A DNA stretch of 64,000 nucleotides, taken from assembly GCF_030503595.1 (NCBI RefSeq), contig NZ_CP129966.1:1302001-1366000 (forward strand), in the 5' to 3' direction. Each line of letters begins with the position of its first letter. Within the stretch, counting starts at the first letter, position 1. The position numbers and the translations under genes were made by a program. Origin of the DNA: Corynebacterium sp. P4-C1. Its GTDB lineage: Bacteria; Actinomycetota; Actinomycetes; Mycobacteriales; Mycobacteriaceae. Positions 49,501-56,876 of this stretch are shown piece by piece. The notes below the pieces were generated by a model. That model saw only the letters and a program-made list of their open reading frames with translations. It ran no database searches and was not told the DNA's origin.

Positions 49501-51393
49501 CACCTCACCGGTTGGTTCATCGTCTGGATCCTGCACGAAGGTTCCGCGCTCTTCGGCGCACCGAGCCAGTTGCTGTGGAGTGCGCGCAGAGAAAATATCT
49601 CCCACACTCACCTCCACCCCGCGCCGTCCCAGAGCCGAGACCAGGGTGATGGCCCGCAGGCTATCGCCACCGATATCGAAGAAGTCCGTCTCCGCACCCA
49701 CCGCGCTAACCCCCAATGCTTCAGCCATTGCCTCCGCGAGCAGAGCAACGGTTTCCCCGTCACGTTCAGCATCGGCCGGGGCATCAGTGAGCGAGCTCCA
49801 ATCAGGTTCCGGCAGTGCCTTCCGATCCACTTTTCCGTTGGCCGTCCGCGGCAACTCATCCATGACGGTGATAATCGCGGGCACCATGTATTCGGGCAGT
49901 ACCTCGGCACACCAACTACGGATCGCAGCACCCACGAGGCCCGCAGTCACCGTCACGTAGCCCAGCAGTCGCCCCTCCCGAGCAATCACGCTCGCCGCCT
50001 CCACATCTGGGTGTCCCACCAGCGCAGATTCCACGTCCTCCAACTCCAGACGCATGCCACGGATTTTCACCTGATTATCGGCCCGCCCCACGAATTCCAG
50101 CGAGCCGTCGTTGTGCCGGCGCACCAGGTCTCCCGTGCGGTACATCCGGGTTCCGTCCGACGCAAACACATCCGCAACAAAGCGGCTGGCCGTGAGTCCT
50201 GGGGCATTGATATACCCCTTGGCCAGCAGGAATCCGGCCACATAGAGTTCACCAATTTCTTGGTCTGGAACCACCCGCAGGTGCTCATCGAGCACATAGA
50301 GCCGACAGTTGGGATTGGCCACACCGATGCTCGTGTTGAGGCGATCCTCGTCGTCACGGTAGATGACGTGGGAGACACCGATGGTAGCTTCCGCTGGCCC
50401 GTACCCGTGGTACAGCGGGATGGCCAGCTGCTGGCGAAAGCGACGGAACAGCGCCTGGGTGAGCATCTCTCCGCCACACCAGACATGCCGCAAGCTGTCT
50501 AATAGATTCGTGCCTTCGGCCTGTTTGAGCATGACGTCGAGAACACTCGAAACCAGATACGCAAACGTCACGCCCTCGCGATGGATGAGGCGGGCCAAGC
50601 GTTGGGGGTCTTGCTCCACGCCCGGCGCGGCCACCACCACGCGGCCCCCGCAAACCAGCGGCAGGAAGATCTCATTGATGGAGATATCAAAGGCCAGCGG
50701 TGCCTTGAACAGGGAGGCATCATCGCGGCCGAAGAACAGGATCTGATCGCGCTGCCAGAGCAAGCGCTCCACGATCGCACCGTGGCGGATCATTGCGCCC
50801 TTTGGGCGGCCGGTGCTGCCAGAGGTAAAGATGACGTACGCAACGCTGTCCGTGGACGGCGGGGTGAACAGCTCGCGGGTGGCATCGAGGTCGAATAGCG
50901 CGTCTTCGGTGAGCGCGCAGTTGTCCGGCGTGAGTACGAAGCTCAGGCTGGCATCGTGGGTGACGGATTCCCGGCGCGCCTGCGGCCACGAGGGGTCTAG
51001 CGGGACAAAACTGCCACCGGCGAGCAACGTGGCGACGATACCCACCACCATCTCCGCGCTGCGCGGCAGGGAGATTCCCACACTCTGACCAGCGTCAATA
51101 CCGTGTTCCCGCAAATTTCGCGCTACAGCAGTTGCATGGGCGACGAGCTGCGCATAGGTCAGTCTGTGCCGGTCATCCACCACTGCGAGCGCATCCGGGG
51201 TCTCCTGCGCATGCTGCAGGAGCAGGCTAATCAGGTCCGGGCGATCGCGATCCTGATCCGTGTCATTCCATATGCGCTGCTGGGCGATCCGATCCTGTTC
51301 ACTGCGGCCATGACCGATGACGGCGCCGCCATCTCGAGAAGCAAGCGTATCGCCAGAGGAAAACGGAGTGTGAGCAGACGATCGGGTGGGCAC
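40537..51393 (-). CDS. Trimodular siderophore NRPS (CchH-like), no thioesterase
   Basis: A 3618-residue peptide synthetase. Domain order with approximate positions: A1 (55-540), T1 (GGDSLRA, 577), E1 (HHLVVDGVSW, 738), C2 (HHLIADGWS, 1258), A2 (TSGSTGRPKG, 1718), T2 (LGGDSILA, 2106), E2 (HHAVIDSASW, 2286), C3 (HLVLVDGWS, 2698), A3 (TSGSTGKPKG, 3179), T3 (GGHSMAV, 3576). There is no thioesterase. The specificity residues read by eye are DINYWGGIGK (A1, formyl-hydroxyornithine), DFWSIGMVHK (A2, threonine-like) and DMENLGLINK (A3, hydroxyornithine). This is the coelichelin synthetase pattern, in which three modules make a tetrapeptide. C3 has Leu in place of the second His of HHxxxDG. It starts at GTG 51393 after GAAAGG, 100 bases downstream of the hydroxylase gene. 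Confidence 0.93.
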   Translation of the reverse strand: MPTRSSAHTPFSSGDTLASRDGGAVIGHGRSEQDRIAQQRIWNDTDQDRDRPDLISLLLQHAQETPDALAVVDDRHRLTYAQLVAHATAVARNLREHGIDAGQSVGISLPRSAEMVVGIVATLLAGGSFVPLDPSWPQARRESVTHDASLSFVLTPDNCALTEDALFDLDATRELFTPPSTDSVAYVIFTSGSTGRPKGAMIRHGAIVERLLWQRDQILFFGRDDASLFKAPLAFDISINEIFLPLVCGGRVVVAAPGVEQDPQRLARLIHREGVTFAYLVSSVLDVMLKQAEGTNLLDSLRHVWCGGEMLTQALFRRFRQQLAIPLYHGYGPAEATIGVSHVIYRDDEDRLNTSIGVANPNCRLYVLDEHLRVVPDQEIGELYVAGFLLAKGYINAPGLTASRFVADVFASDGTRMYRTGDLVRRHNDGSLEFVGRADNQVKIRGMRLELEDVESALVGHPDVEAASVIAREGRLLGYVTVTAGLVGAAIRSWCAEVLPEYMVPAIITVMDELPRTANGKVDRKALPEPDWSSLTDAPADAERDGETVALLAEAMAEALGVSAVGAETDFFDIGGDSLRAITLVSALGRRGVEVSVGDIFSARTPQQLARCAEERGTFVQDPDDEPTGEVQSLPILRWFDSITDHVDGFIQSVEFSVPEDVDAQLAGRMVADVLQAHPALRARVQRNPLRLELPEGPGEEAVAIHPTTDIAALSELLDPAVGVVVAAGLVPGRLRLVVHHLVVDGVSWNIIGEDLAAAYRGEQLAPERTSLRRWTQLLQQAVDTGEFAEDANSSLPPLPSADEPLRDPQVPALADSPEKAPTVREERSVVHEASVQITDELLGAVPHAFRTGANSVLLTALSVALARWRRNKQTWTLVEMEGHGRETRFVPGPQGREADLSRTVGWFTCLYPMLIDPTRAAVQEASAATEGHIAPLALALNAVKDQLAAIPGNGVPYQAHTWLHQSAKTPPQAQVLFNYLGRVSAGAQDFAPAGSTGQLGEQRDPDQPLVRELEFNAIAEDTGEGYVLRTTISWARGRISPERIDELVAHWDVALREVAALADHGVLSVGDVAPATVNSADLARITAQSSAELQDVLPLTPLQHGMYFHSLFEESASSYVEQQVLRVECSEPFDRERFARAARNLIRRHPALSTRPWETDGGDVVAVIDPGIAEHLRVDFREVTVPAELAEAGLEGWLAQRAEEIAADDISRGISLQPPGDAAPEPLMRWTVVLPTSVDGAVCGQDIAVIQTVHHLIADGWSVPIMLRDLLEIYRDDDARIPRYDPDAGMAGSVRWVARRDAEADMSVWREEMREVRPTVLCPNPSSSLERRELLVDDPRTVGLSERARAAGVGLPDVVHAAWGLVLRTLVGCEPGADVVFATSVSGRDIPVPGVADAVGMQLNTIPVVAPGQSDPTLPVTSMLHAMVHHNNQVRDVQHVSLADIARDLGTNASELLDTLMVVEVPLSPQDVGCPGSPLQVADVRNNGAPHFPLSVVVNPSAEHPLRLIYDPQRITEVRAERIAQMLAVSVDSLLSESGAVATVGEVAEALGAVSGVDTLPSLWRRSFEHFRDRPALTSIGEDGAAEHWTYEELDDAAQRIRAVLDRKVAIHTPRVALLMERDAWQVAAILATTMSAGTYVPVDPLSPQARVELILEDCQPDAVLVSPSAEKMVSELVDCPVLVVSEQTMSGEAKPPAGRSASVARANDIAYVIYTSGSTGRPKGVAVTHANVTAMLGNARSHVEFSQEDVWSISHSFAFDFSVWEMWAALSSGGRAVVMPYALMRSPEDAAEVLRAEAITVLSQTPTAFAALEPHLGQDSAVRTVIFGGEALEARAEAAYCSAHPNVRFINMYGITETTVHVTAHECSENAGEARSPIGRPMDGLRTYVLDAQLQPVQPGETGMMYVAGPQVTAGYWGLASTTASRFVADPFVGGGARMYCSNDMAKVLNNGHLDYVGRADRQVQLRGYRVELGEIESALEKVSGVREATVVVVDLPEGQVPGALLITDSRADAKAITSRAAAAARDALPAYMVPQLFAVSTQVPQTINGKRDERAILDLLGEIPTAQEASGTSDLVEAISQAIADALRLDRAEVEPDSDFFRLGGDSILAIRVTHALARADLNVTPRDFFLGRTPRKIAERVTPQATQQKIQETRQSQEEALPKDGHQEISGAFPIPAMLRRQMERGMSDRFVQARRLDLGPVAVEDLEQALQQVAQAHPMLRTRVDTSSAFAHFVGAEGDGPMVVRALDVDALIDHIDIAAGRSVVLGCVDGYVKAVAHHAVIDSASWMILEDDLRDALAGRRILSGQASYKDLCLQELHDAHTAAAQDALHWSELATLPRPVEDSNQWSTDHVSTLEVNIDGQTAQVLQSVAPDVMGVDVQDLVAGLVTVAVARTMGTDARSWAVDVEGHGRPADHSYGRTLGWFTTIAPVEIPLADPADAARAAAEMRALHEDGTAPDRRTYQALRYTHPQGQRTLAHGAQILVNYLGRGETGAVLHAPGDAACQWTDYLVEADVWSSERAVSMELSVVNAVISAERLRSAIGEVARELQEHVSREQSSGRRAPLSVLQRGIWFQSQVAAPGAYVAQTALTFDRRLDAEAVVEAFRDTVTVHPAMGAEFHTDASGQPVQNLPWSGQGIDLPVETTEGDLEAIMHADRSAGIDLASVPLAKATIVTGRSDGQPGDTLLLTYHLVLVDGWSRAVMLQTFLERLTLRSGQARTQGAGELVPRGCSIADALLESVDTRKEQADSDYWVHRLETLSQPTLVAPQAADISSEHAGSELPRQVFAEVSEQLTGALQEKIRAQAVTLTSVVNAAVAVALGAVTGDSDVVFGQSVSGRDALSDPAMSDVVGVLLNTVPVRVTARPGQSIEELVQDVYRQRIEDMDHDSADLGAIQRQLGVGTLFDSMVVVQNFLDPQAAAELRERHGVVEERAEDSTHFPLTWVFTPGPKLGIKLEFRHDVVDESLAHSVLKAATEVLTAFVDTPEVPLAQLAQLAPARAEDSSPQSTTEQMASWQKAEGIDRTIADELKDTAQRFPDRIALADDAQQWTFGELIARCSDIAEKIKNCGVTSGDTVAIAVERSAHSVVALLGALWAGVRYAPLDLTHPDGRLRVLVEDSQPAAALVDSSSRERMERIGALPCVDVTTADSHATTHTPAAVPGDDAYLMYTSGSTGKPKGVVIKHRGLHNMLDNHRRKIFAPAAADGRTLRIAHAISFAFDMSWEELFWLVEGHEVRIFSEDLRRDAVAMVEAIRAHQVDVINVTPTVAEQLLAEGMLESGAHRPRLVLLGGEAVSHGVWETLRKADDVRGYNLYGPTEYTINALGAGTDESATPVIGMPVDRTAAFVLDPWLRPVPTGAPGELYLAGSGLAQEYHGLAARTASSMVACPWGAPGERMYRTGDIVRVRADGMFEYLGRSDDQVKIRGHRVDPGDVSAAVSRGVDPRILHCVTVPVRISDATLLACHLVAPQLRDADQGVRQSFLTGVRNALREELPSYMIPDRWSIVDELPVTSNGKTDLAALGEGERITEKGREPANETEEITAELFAESLDIEPEDVPVDADYFDMGGHSMAVIKLCALLRGELGVEVGVREFYGLRTVERVAEFVEARS

Positions 51394-51493
51394 AAAGAGC
51401 CTTTCGGTTGATGGGGAAACAGGGAATCAGACGCGGATGGCGGACGTCGGGCTAGGTGTCAGCCAACCTCAAGCGGAGCACGGCTCGGGAAAA

Positions 51494-52912
51494 TCAGCCT
51501 GCGATCAGGTGCGAAGAATCCCGATGTTGCTCGGAGCGGAGATCTTCATCCGCCGGCGCACGATGCGTGCGTTGCTGACCCGTGATGGCCTCCACCAGTT
51601 CCCCGGAGCGGGTCGCGATGTTGGAGAGCAACGTGGAACCGAGTCCATGCGTGGCCTCAGTTGCTCCCTGCACGAAGAGTCCTGGCACGCGCTCGCCATT
51701 GAGCACGGCGCCGTAATCCCTAGTGACGGTGAATTCTTCACTGCCGTGACTATCAGCGTAAATCCCCGCAAGACCGCGAGATCGGAAGCCCGTGGCGCAC
51801 ACCACCACGTCAAAGTTTTCTGTCACCACGTCTCCGGTTACTCGGTGGCGAATGTCCACGTCGACGCTGCCGTCGGAACAATTACGCGCACCGAGCACCT
51901 CCGTGGTCCGGCGAATATCGAGCCGCTGACGCCCGGTGACGCTTTCCCGATACTGACGGTCGTGGAGCTCATCGAGGAGCTCAGATTCCACGCAGGCGTA
52001 ATTGGTGTACCGGTGGCGGATCAACAGCTCGTTGCGGATCGCATCGGGCGCATGGAAGAAGTCATCAACGGCCTCCGGGTCGAACACCCGATTGGCGAAG
52101 GGGCTGTCATCGGCGGGGATGAAGCCGTAGCTGTTCAAGCTGCCCGTGACGGTATCGATATGCGGGCAATCGTGGAAGTACCGGATGGCCTCGGCTGCGG
52201 ACTGGCCCGCGCCGATCACCAAAGCTCGGCGGATATCCCACCCACTGTTCAGCAGCTTCTTGGTGCGCGGGAGCAAATCGATGTTGTGGAAGATGCGCGA
52301 GGTGTCCAAGGAGCTGTCCTCTGCCCACGCAGGCATCTTGGCTTCCAGACCGCGGGCAACCACCACGTTGCGGCAGCGAATGGACTCCGACTGCTGAGCT
52401 CGCTGCCCTTCGGACTCACCGCTTCCTAACTTCCTGCGGACGTGCACCACAAAACGAGCTCCGTCTGCGGCCAGTTCCGGAAGCGTCTCGATGGACGTCA
52501 CGGTGGTGTTGTACTGCGTGTCCACGGTGATGTGATCCGCGATCCATCGGAGGTAATCGGCGAATTCCACGCGTTCCGGGGTGAAGGTTTGGCGGTTAAT
52601 GAAATCAATCAAGCGGTCGCTGTGATGCAAGTAGTTGATGAAGCTGAAGCGGCTCTGCGGATTGCGCACCGTAACCAGGTCTTTAAGGAAGCTGATCTGC
52701 ATGTTGGATCCTTCGAGGAGCATGCCTGGGTGCCAGTTGAATTCCGGGCGGGCTTCCACAAAGAGTGCATCGAGTTCTGGAGCTTGCTCTTCGATAGCTA
52801 CCGCGAGCCCGAGGTTTCCGGGGCCGATGCCGATCCCGACGATGTCGCGGACGGAATTTTCGTGGGTACTGCGCTCTGCGGATGTCTGAGCTTGACGATC
52901 GATGATGGTCAC
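51494..52912 (-). CDS. L-ornithine N5-monooxygenase (CchB-like)
   Basis: An FAD/NADPH N-hydroxylating monooxygenase of about 472 residues that makes N5-hydroxyornithine. Motifs are GIGIGPGNLGLAVAIEEQ (FAD), HPGMLLEGSNMQISFLKDLVTVRNPQS (typical of PvdA/SidA), VIGAGQSAAEAIRYF (NADPH), and VVCATGFR near the C-terminus. I chose GTG 52912 because GAGAGG precedes it at good spacing; the longer frame opens with a TTG at 52942 that has none. A DtxR box lies about 50 bases upstream. It is followed by the NRPS gene and provides its hydroxyornithine substrates. Confidence 0.94.
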   Translation of the reverse strand: MTIIDRQAQTSAERSTHENSVRDIVGIGIGPGNLGLAVAIEEQAPELDALFVEARPEFNWHPGMLLEGSNMQISFLKDLVTVRNPQSRFSFINYLHHSDRLIDFINRQTFTPERVEFADYLRWIADHITVDTQYNTTVTSIETLPELAADGARFVVHVRRKLGSGESEGQRAQQSESIRCRNVVVARGLEAKMPAWAEDSSLDTSRIFHNIDLLPRTKKLLNSGWDIRRALVIGAGQSAAEAIRYFHDCPHIDTVTGSLNSYGFIPADDSPFANRVFDPEAVDDFFHAPDAIRNELLIRHRYTNYACVESELLDELHDRQYRESVTGRQRLDIRRTTEVLGARNCSDGSVDVDIRHRVTGDVVTENFDVVVCATGFRSRGLAGIYADSHGSEEFTVTRDYGAVLNGERVPGLFVQGATEATHGLGSTLLSNIATRSGELVEAITGQQRTHRAPADEDLRSEQHRDSSHLIAG

Positions 52913-52962
52913 TATGGCCTCTCTGTAGGATGCGCCAACCAACTTCTTAGGGTAGGCAATGC

Positions 52963-52981
52963 AAAGGGTAGGCTAACCTAT
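52963..52981 (-). promoter_or_regulatory. DtxR-like box upstream of the hydroxylase and NRPS genes
   Basis: Read on the minus strand, ATAGGTTAGCCTACCCTTT matches 15 of 19 positions of the DtxR consensus. It lies between the exporter gene end (52992) and the start of the hydroxylase gene, so the hydroxylase and NRPS genes have their own iron-controlled promoter. Confidence 0.85.
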
Positions 52982-52991
52982 CTTCTATTGC

Positions 52992-54719
52992 TCAACAACC
53001 CCCTAGCGGGAATTGCTCACCCCGCGTCCGCAAACTCCCAGCTAGAGGCTTCACATCAACTACGTCCTCGGCTACCGACTGGAAGGCCCTCCCCACACAC
53101 AGGACCACCGTGGTACGCCCGCGGCGAATATCTCTCACCGCACGCGCCACTTTCATGCCCGTCATTGAATCCACTGACGAGACCGGATCAACCATCACCA
53201 ACATCTCCGGCTCAGCCAGTAGCGCTCGTGCCAATCCCAGCCGCTGCCGCTGACCACCGGAAAGATTGCGCGCACCTTCGGTCAGCTCGTGATCCAATAC
53301 CCCGGCTGAATGAGCCGCCCCCGGCGCCAGTTCATCGAGCCCTAAGGCGTTAAGAATGTCTACTGCATCCTCCGCCCTGCCCTCTCCAGAGCTCCGCAGC
53401 ACCGCCTGCCCCACTGTGTCCCCAAACAATGCCGGCTTCCGAGGCTCGGCAAGCACAGCGGAACGCACATCGTCTACCGAGATCTCGCAAATATCGCGCC
53501 CCCGGATCCACAGTTGTTGAGTTTGTGGCCTAGTCAGGGAGCCAAGCTCCATCGACTCCCCCGCGACCAACGCATCCACCAGAGCATCTGCCCATGCGGC
53601 TGAACAGTGCACCACCGTCAGTCGCCCCTCTGCGAACGCCACGGAAGCCTGCTCTGATCCCTCGACCTCGCCGTCTCCTTCGGCCTCACCGTCTCCACCG
53701 CGCATGGAAATGGCAGGCGTGCCAATCTGAGCAGATGGCACGCCCTGCCCCTCACGCAGCCGCTGAGCTTCCGCCACGCGCTGCAGCCTCCGAACGGAAG
53801 CCCTCGCCAATCCAATGAAGCGCGGCATTCTGCTGCACTGCCGCATCGGCTCCGCGATAAATTGTGACAGCGCCACCACGGTGACCAACTCCCCCAACGT
53901 CACATCGCCGGAAATGGTTCGATAGCCCGCGTACAGGCCCACCGCACTCAGCAACAGCACATTGCTGCCCATCGCCACGGCTTCATAACCTCCGCTGACC
54001 CACGCGAGCTTCCGAGCATCCGCACACGCCTCTTCAGATTTACGCGCATATCCACGGTAGGCCGGATGCGCGCCAGCCACTCCCGAGATCACCGGCAGCC
54101 CCTGCAGAATGTCGGTCATGCGCGCGGTCACTCGCGCGAGCAGAGTTTGTTGCCGCTCCGCGCGGCGTTCAATGATCTGAGACAGCCGGTGCAGGACTAT
54201 CAACACCACCGCGCTGAGCACCAACACCACCACTCCCAGTGGCAGATCAATCAGCGCCAGAACAATCGTGCAGAAAATGGCTCCCACCAGCGCACTGATC
54301 CCCACCGGGACCACTTCGATGATGTCTACCGCCTGCACCACGTCTTCACCCACCACCGTGGGCAATTCCTGGCGAGGCAGACTGTCCGCATCGTCGGAAT
54401 GCCCACCATGGCTCACCACCTGCGAGGTGATGCCTGCCCGCAATTCACATACGTTCCGAGCCGACGTAGCCTGCAGTATCCGGAACCCTGTCTGCCAGCT
54501 CACAGACACCGTCGCCAGCGTAGCGCCTAAGGCTGCGATTCCACCCACCAGGTGCCACACATTCTCGCTAGCGATAAGACTGTGCGCCAACCATCCCAGT
54601 AACACCGCAATCATGGCTTCTGCCACGTGGTAGATGCTCAGCAACAAGCCACTCAGAGCCATCGCGCGAGAATTTTTTCTGACCAGCCCGCGCAGCGTCA
54701 CCACCTTGTTGTCAGACAC
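52992..54719 (-). CDS. ABC exporter half-transporter with degenerate ATP site motifs
   Basis: A 575-residue fused membrane-ATPase half-transporter. About six helices lie within residues 15-290 (ALSGLLLSIYHVAEAMIAVLLGWLA and following). In the nucleotide domain the Walker A is lost (RLTVVHCSAAWADALVDALV has no GxxGxGKS), and the Walker B Glu is replaced (MLVMVDPVSSVD). The signature NLSGGQRQRLGLARALL is perfect. It therefore can only supply the signature side of an ATP site. GTG 54719 follows GGGAGGC and overlaps the stop of the partner gene by 8 bases. It corresponds to one of CchG/CchI and probably exports the siderophore with the next gene's product. Confidence 0.86.
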   Translation of the reverse strand: MSDNKVVTLRGLVRKNSRAMALSGLLLSIYHVAEAMIAVLLGWLAHSLIASENVWHLVGGIAALGATLATVSVSWQTGFRILQATSARNVCELRAGITSQVVSHGGHSDDADSLPRQELPTVVGEDVVQAVDIIEVVPVGISALVGAIFCTIVLALIDLPLGVVVLVLSAVVLIVLHRLSQIIERRAERQQTLLARVTARMTDILQGLPVISGVAGAHPAYRGYARKSEEACADARKLAWVSGGYEAVAMGSNVLLLSAVGLYAGYRTISGDVTLGELVTVVALSQFIAEPMRQCSRMPRFIGLARASVRRLQRVAEAQRLREGQGVPSAQIGTPAISMRGGDGEAEGDGEVEGSEQASVAFAEGRLTVVHCSAAWADALVDALVAGESMELGSLTRPQTQQLWIRGRDICEISVDDVRSAVLAEPRKPALFGDTVGQAVLRSSGEGRAEDAVDILNALGLDELAPGAAHSAGVLDHELTEGARNLSGGQRQRLGLARALLAEPEMLVMVDPVSSVDSMTGMKVARAVRDIRRGRTTVVLCVGRAFQSVAEDVVDVKPLAGSLRTRGEQFPLGGC

Positions 54720-56529
54720 GCGCCTGCCTCCCCTGCTCATTCCAGGCGGTCCACATATCGGCATATGTTCCGTTTCTTGCTGCCAGCTCCTCGTGCGTAC
54801 CTGTTTCCACCACGCGCCCGCGCTCCATCACCACCACGCTATCGGCGGAGGTTGCTTGGCTGAGCCGGTGCGCAATCACCATCGCCGTCCGTCCGCGGAT
54901 CGCCGCGCGGGCAGCGTCCTCCAAGGACATCGAAAAGGCCTCGTGTGATTGCTGTGTTTCCTCGAGGTCACCGTCATCTTCGGCCGTTGATTCGTCAAGA
55001 ATGACGACGCCAGCCCGAGACAATGCCACCCTGGCCAGCGCCAGACGCTGTGCCGCCACCGCATCTACGTGCAGGCCCCCTTCGCCCAGCATTGTGTCTA
55101 AGCCCTGCTTGTCGCCATGGGACAAGGATGTGCACCAATCTTCCGCACCGGTTCGGCGCAGCGCATCCCATATTTCTGCGTCGCTGGCACCTTCGGCTGC
55201 CAGCAGGAGATTATCGCGCAAACTCATCGCGAAGACGTAGTTTTCCTGGGAGGCAACGCAAAAGATCGAGCTTCTTTCTTGCGCACTCATTCCCACCACG
55301 TCGCACCCCCCAACGGTGATCACACCCGGCTCTGCCATCTCGAGGGTTCCAGAGACAATTTCCGCAACCGTGGACTTGCCAGCTCCCGATCCGCCGACCA
55401 CGCATACCGTGCACCCCGCAGGGATGTGGAACGCCAAGTCATGCAAGATCTCTGGGCCATCCTCGTACCGATAATTCAGGCCCTTGACCTCTACAGCTGG
55501 ACTCTGCCGATGCGAGGAGTAGTCATCAATCGGCTGTGGCGTATCCGCACCCGCGGAGCGAATGAGTCCCACGATGCGCCCCAAGGCCGCCCCGCTGCGC
55601 TGCAGTTCATCAAAGGTGAACAGAATCGTGCCGATCGGCACGAACTGACGGTGGAACAGAATCAACGCTGCCGAGATCTCGCCCACCGTCACCGCATCTT
55701 CGCGGAAGAGCAACCAGCCTACGACAGACAGGGCTGACAACCCCATGAACTCCGCGAAGTTCTCCCGCGCCACCAGCCCGGAAAACACACGAAACGCAGC
55801 GATTGATTCGTCCCGCGAAGCCTGCGCGTAGCGCCTGGTGAGACCTTGGCGGCTATCCACCAGCCGATGCGAACGAACCGAACGAATGCCCTCCATAGAA
55901 CCTTGCAAGGAACCGATGACACCGGCTTCTAATTCGCGTTGGCGTCGATACAAAGGGGCAGAACGAGGAAGATACCATCGCAACCCCAGCGCATAGAACG
56001 GAATCCCGCACAGCCCCGCCAACGCGAGGCGCCAATCCAACCCCGCTATTCCAGCGCTGGCCACCACGACCATCACCAGCGCGCTGAGGGTCGATGGAAC
56101 CGACTTGCGGGCACTGCTCACCAGCGCGGCGACATCCGCACCAACTCGGCCCAGCACCTCTCCCCGGCCCAGGGACTCCACCGTGGTGGAAGGCAGATTC
56201 AGCACCGCGGCGACGGCGCGCTCACGCAACTTCGCAACTACCTGGGCAATCGTCACACCCGTCAGCGCCTCCGCAAGGCCAGCGACAACGGCAGTACCAA
56301 CACACGCCACGGCAGCCCACACAATCACCTTCAGCACGCCAGACTTGCCGTCACCGGCGGCTACCGCATCGATGACGCTGGCCAGCAGATAAATGGGCGC
56401 CAGAGAGAGCAAGGCACCGGCGAAAGTGAACAGCACCGCACTAATTGCTGGAGTTGCGGTGCGACGGAGCAGGCGGCCAATCTCCGCAGCGGACTCACCA
56501 GGCGAAGCAGTGGGAAGTACGGCACTCAC
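54712..56529 (-). CDS. ABC exporter half-transporter with intact Walker motifs
   Basis: A 605-residue half-transporter. The membrane domain (about 25-310) has about six helices, and the ATPase has Walker A VCVVGGSGAGKSTVAEIV and Walker B GVVILDESTAED. Its signature is degenerate: the LSGGQ place reads LHVDAVAAQRLALARVAL. It complements the neighbouring half-transporter, whose signature is intact but whose Walker motifs are not. It starts with GTG 56529 directly against the stop of the MbtH gene. Export of the apo-siderophore is inferred from context and from the CchG/CchI analogy. Confidence 0.88.
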   Translation of the reverse strand: MSAVLPTASPGESAAEIGRLLRRTATPAISAVLFTFAGALLSLAPIYLLASVIDAVAAGDGKSGVLKVIVWAAVACVGTAVVAGLAEALTGVTIAQVVAKLRERAVAAVLNLPSTTVESLGRGEVLGRVGADVAALVSSARKSVPSTLSALVMVVVASAGIAGLDWRLALAGLCGIPFYALGLRWYLPRSAPLYRRQRELEAGVIGSLQGSMEGIRSVRSHRLVDSRQGLTRRYAQASRDESIAAFRVFSGLVARENFAEFMGLSALSVVGWLLFREDAVTVGEISAALILFHRQFVPIGTILFTFDELQRSGAALGRIVGLIRSAGADTPQPIDDYSSHRQSPAVEVKGLNYRYEDGPEILHDLAFHIPAGCTVCVVGGSGAGKSTVAEIVSGTLEMAEPGVITVGGCDVVGMSAQERSSIFCVASQENYVFAMSLRDNLLLAAEGASDAEIWDALRRTGAEDWCTSLSHGDKQGLDTMLGEGGLHVDAVAAQRLALARVALSRAGVVILDESTAEDDGDLEETQQSHEAFSMSLEDAARAAIRGRTAMVIAHRLSQATSADSVVVMERGRVVETGTHEELAARNGTYADMWTAWNEQGRQARV

Positions 56530-56760
56530 TTAAGCGTGAGACTTTCCTGCCGGTTGCAAGGTGGTCCACTCGCGGTCGATGAACTCCATCGCCTCGTCCC
56601 GCGATACCCCGCCGTCTACGCCACGGGAAGGGTCTCCCAGAGCCACGGTCCATCCGTCTGGCACGGCGGCGAACGTAGGCCACAACGAGTACTGTCCCTC
56701 GTCGTTGATAAGGGCGAAGAAGCTGCCCTGTTCGTCATCAAACGGGTTGCTAGACAACAC
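56530..56760 (-). CDS. mbtH: MbtH-like NRPS accessory protein
   Basis: A 76-residue MbtH-family protein: NPFDDEQGSFFALINDEGQYSLWPTFAAVPDGWTV, with the family tryptophans, then SRDEAMEFIDREWTTLQP. These proteins bind NRPS adenylation domains and are needed for their solubility or activity; it is the CchK counterpart. It is the first gene of the exporter operon, under a DtxR box, and abuts the exporter gene. Confidence 0.95.
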   Translation of the reverse strand: MLSSNPFDDEQGSFFALINDEGQYSLWPTFAAVPDGWTVALGDPSRGVDGGVSRDEAMEFIDREWTTLQPAGKSHA

Positions 56761-56843
56761 GCGCTCCTTGTCTCATGATGCGGAAATAACGGGTTTATGG
56801 GCTGCGTTGGCCAAAGTGGTGGCACAAGTGCAGCAAGCGTGAA

Positions 56844-56862
56844 TTAACTTAGCATAACCTAA
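56844..56862. promoter_or_regulatory. DtxR-like box upstream of the mbtH-exporter operon
   Basis: TTAACTTAGCATAACCTAA matches 16 of 19 positions of the DtxR consensus, the best of the four boxes. It lies 84 bases upstream of the MbtH start and 14 bases from the right IS1249. Confidence 0.88.
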
Positions 56863-56876
56863 TATGCAGCTTTTGA

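Noticed and set aside
51394..51493. A weak TAGGTGTCAGCCAACCT motif upstream of the NRPS start as a fifth DtxR box
   Set aside because: It fits the consensus poorly, and the NRPS is 100 bases downstream of the hydroxylase gene, so it probably shares the box at 52963-52981.
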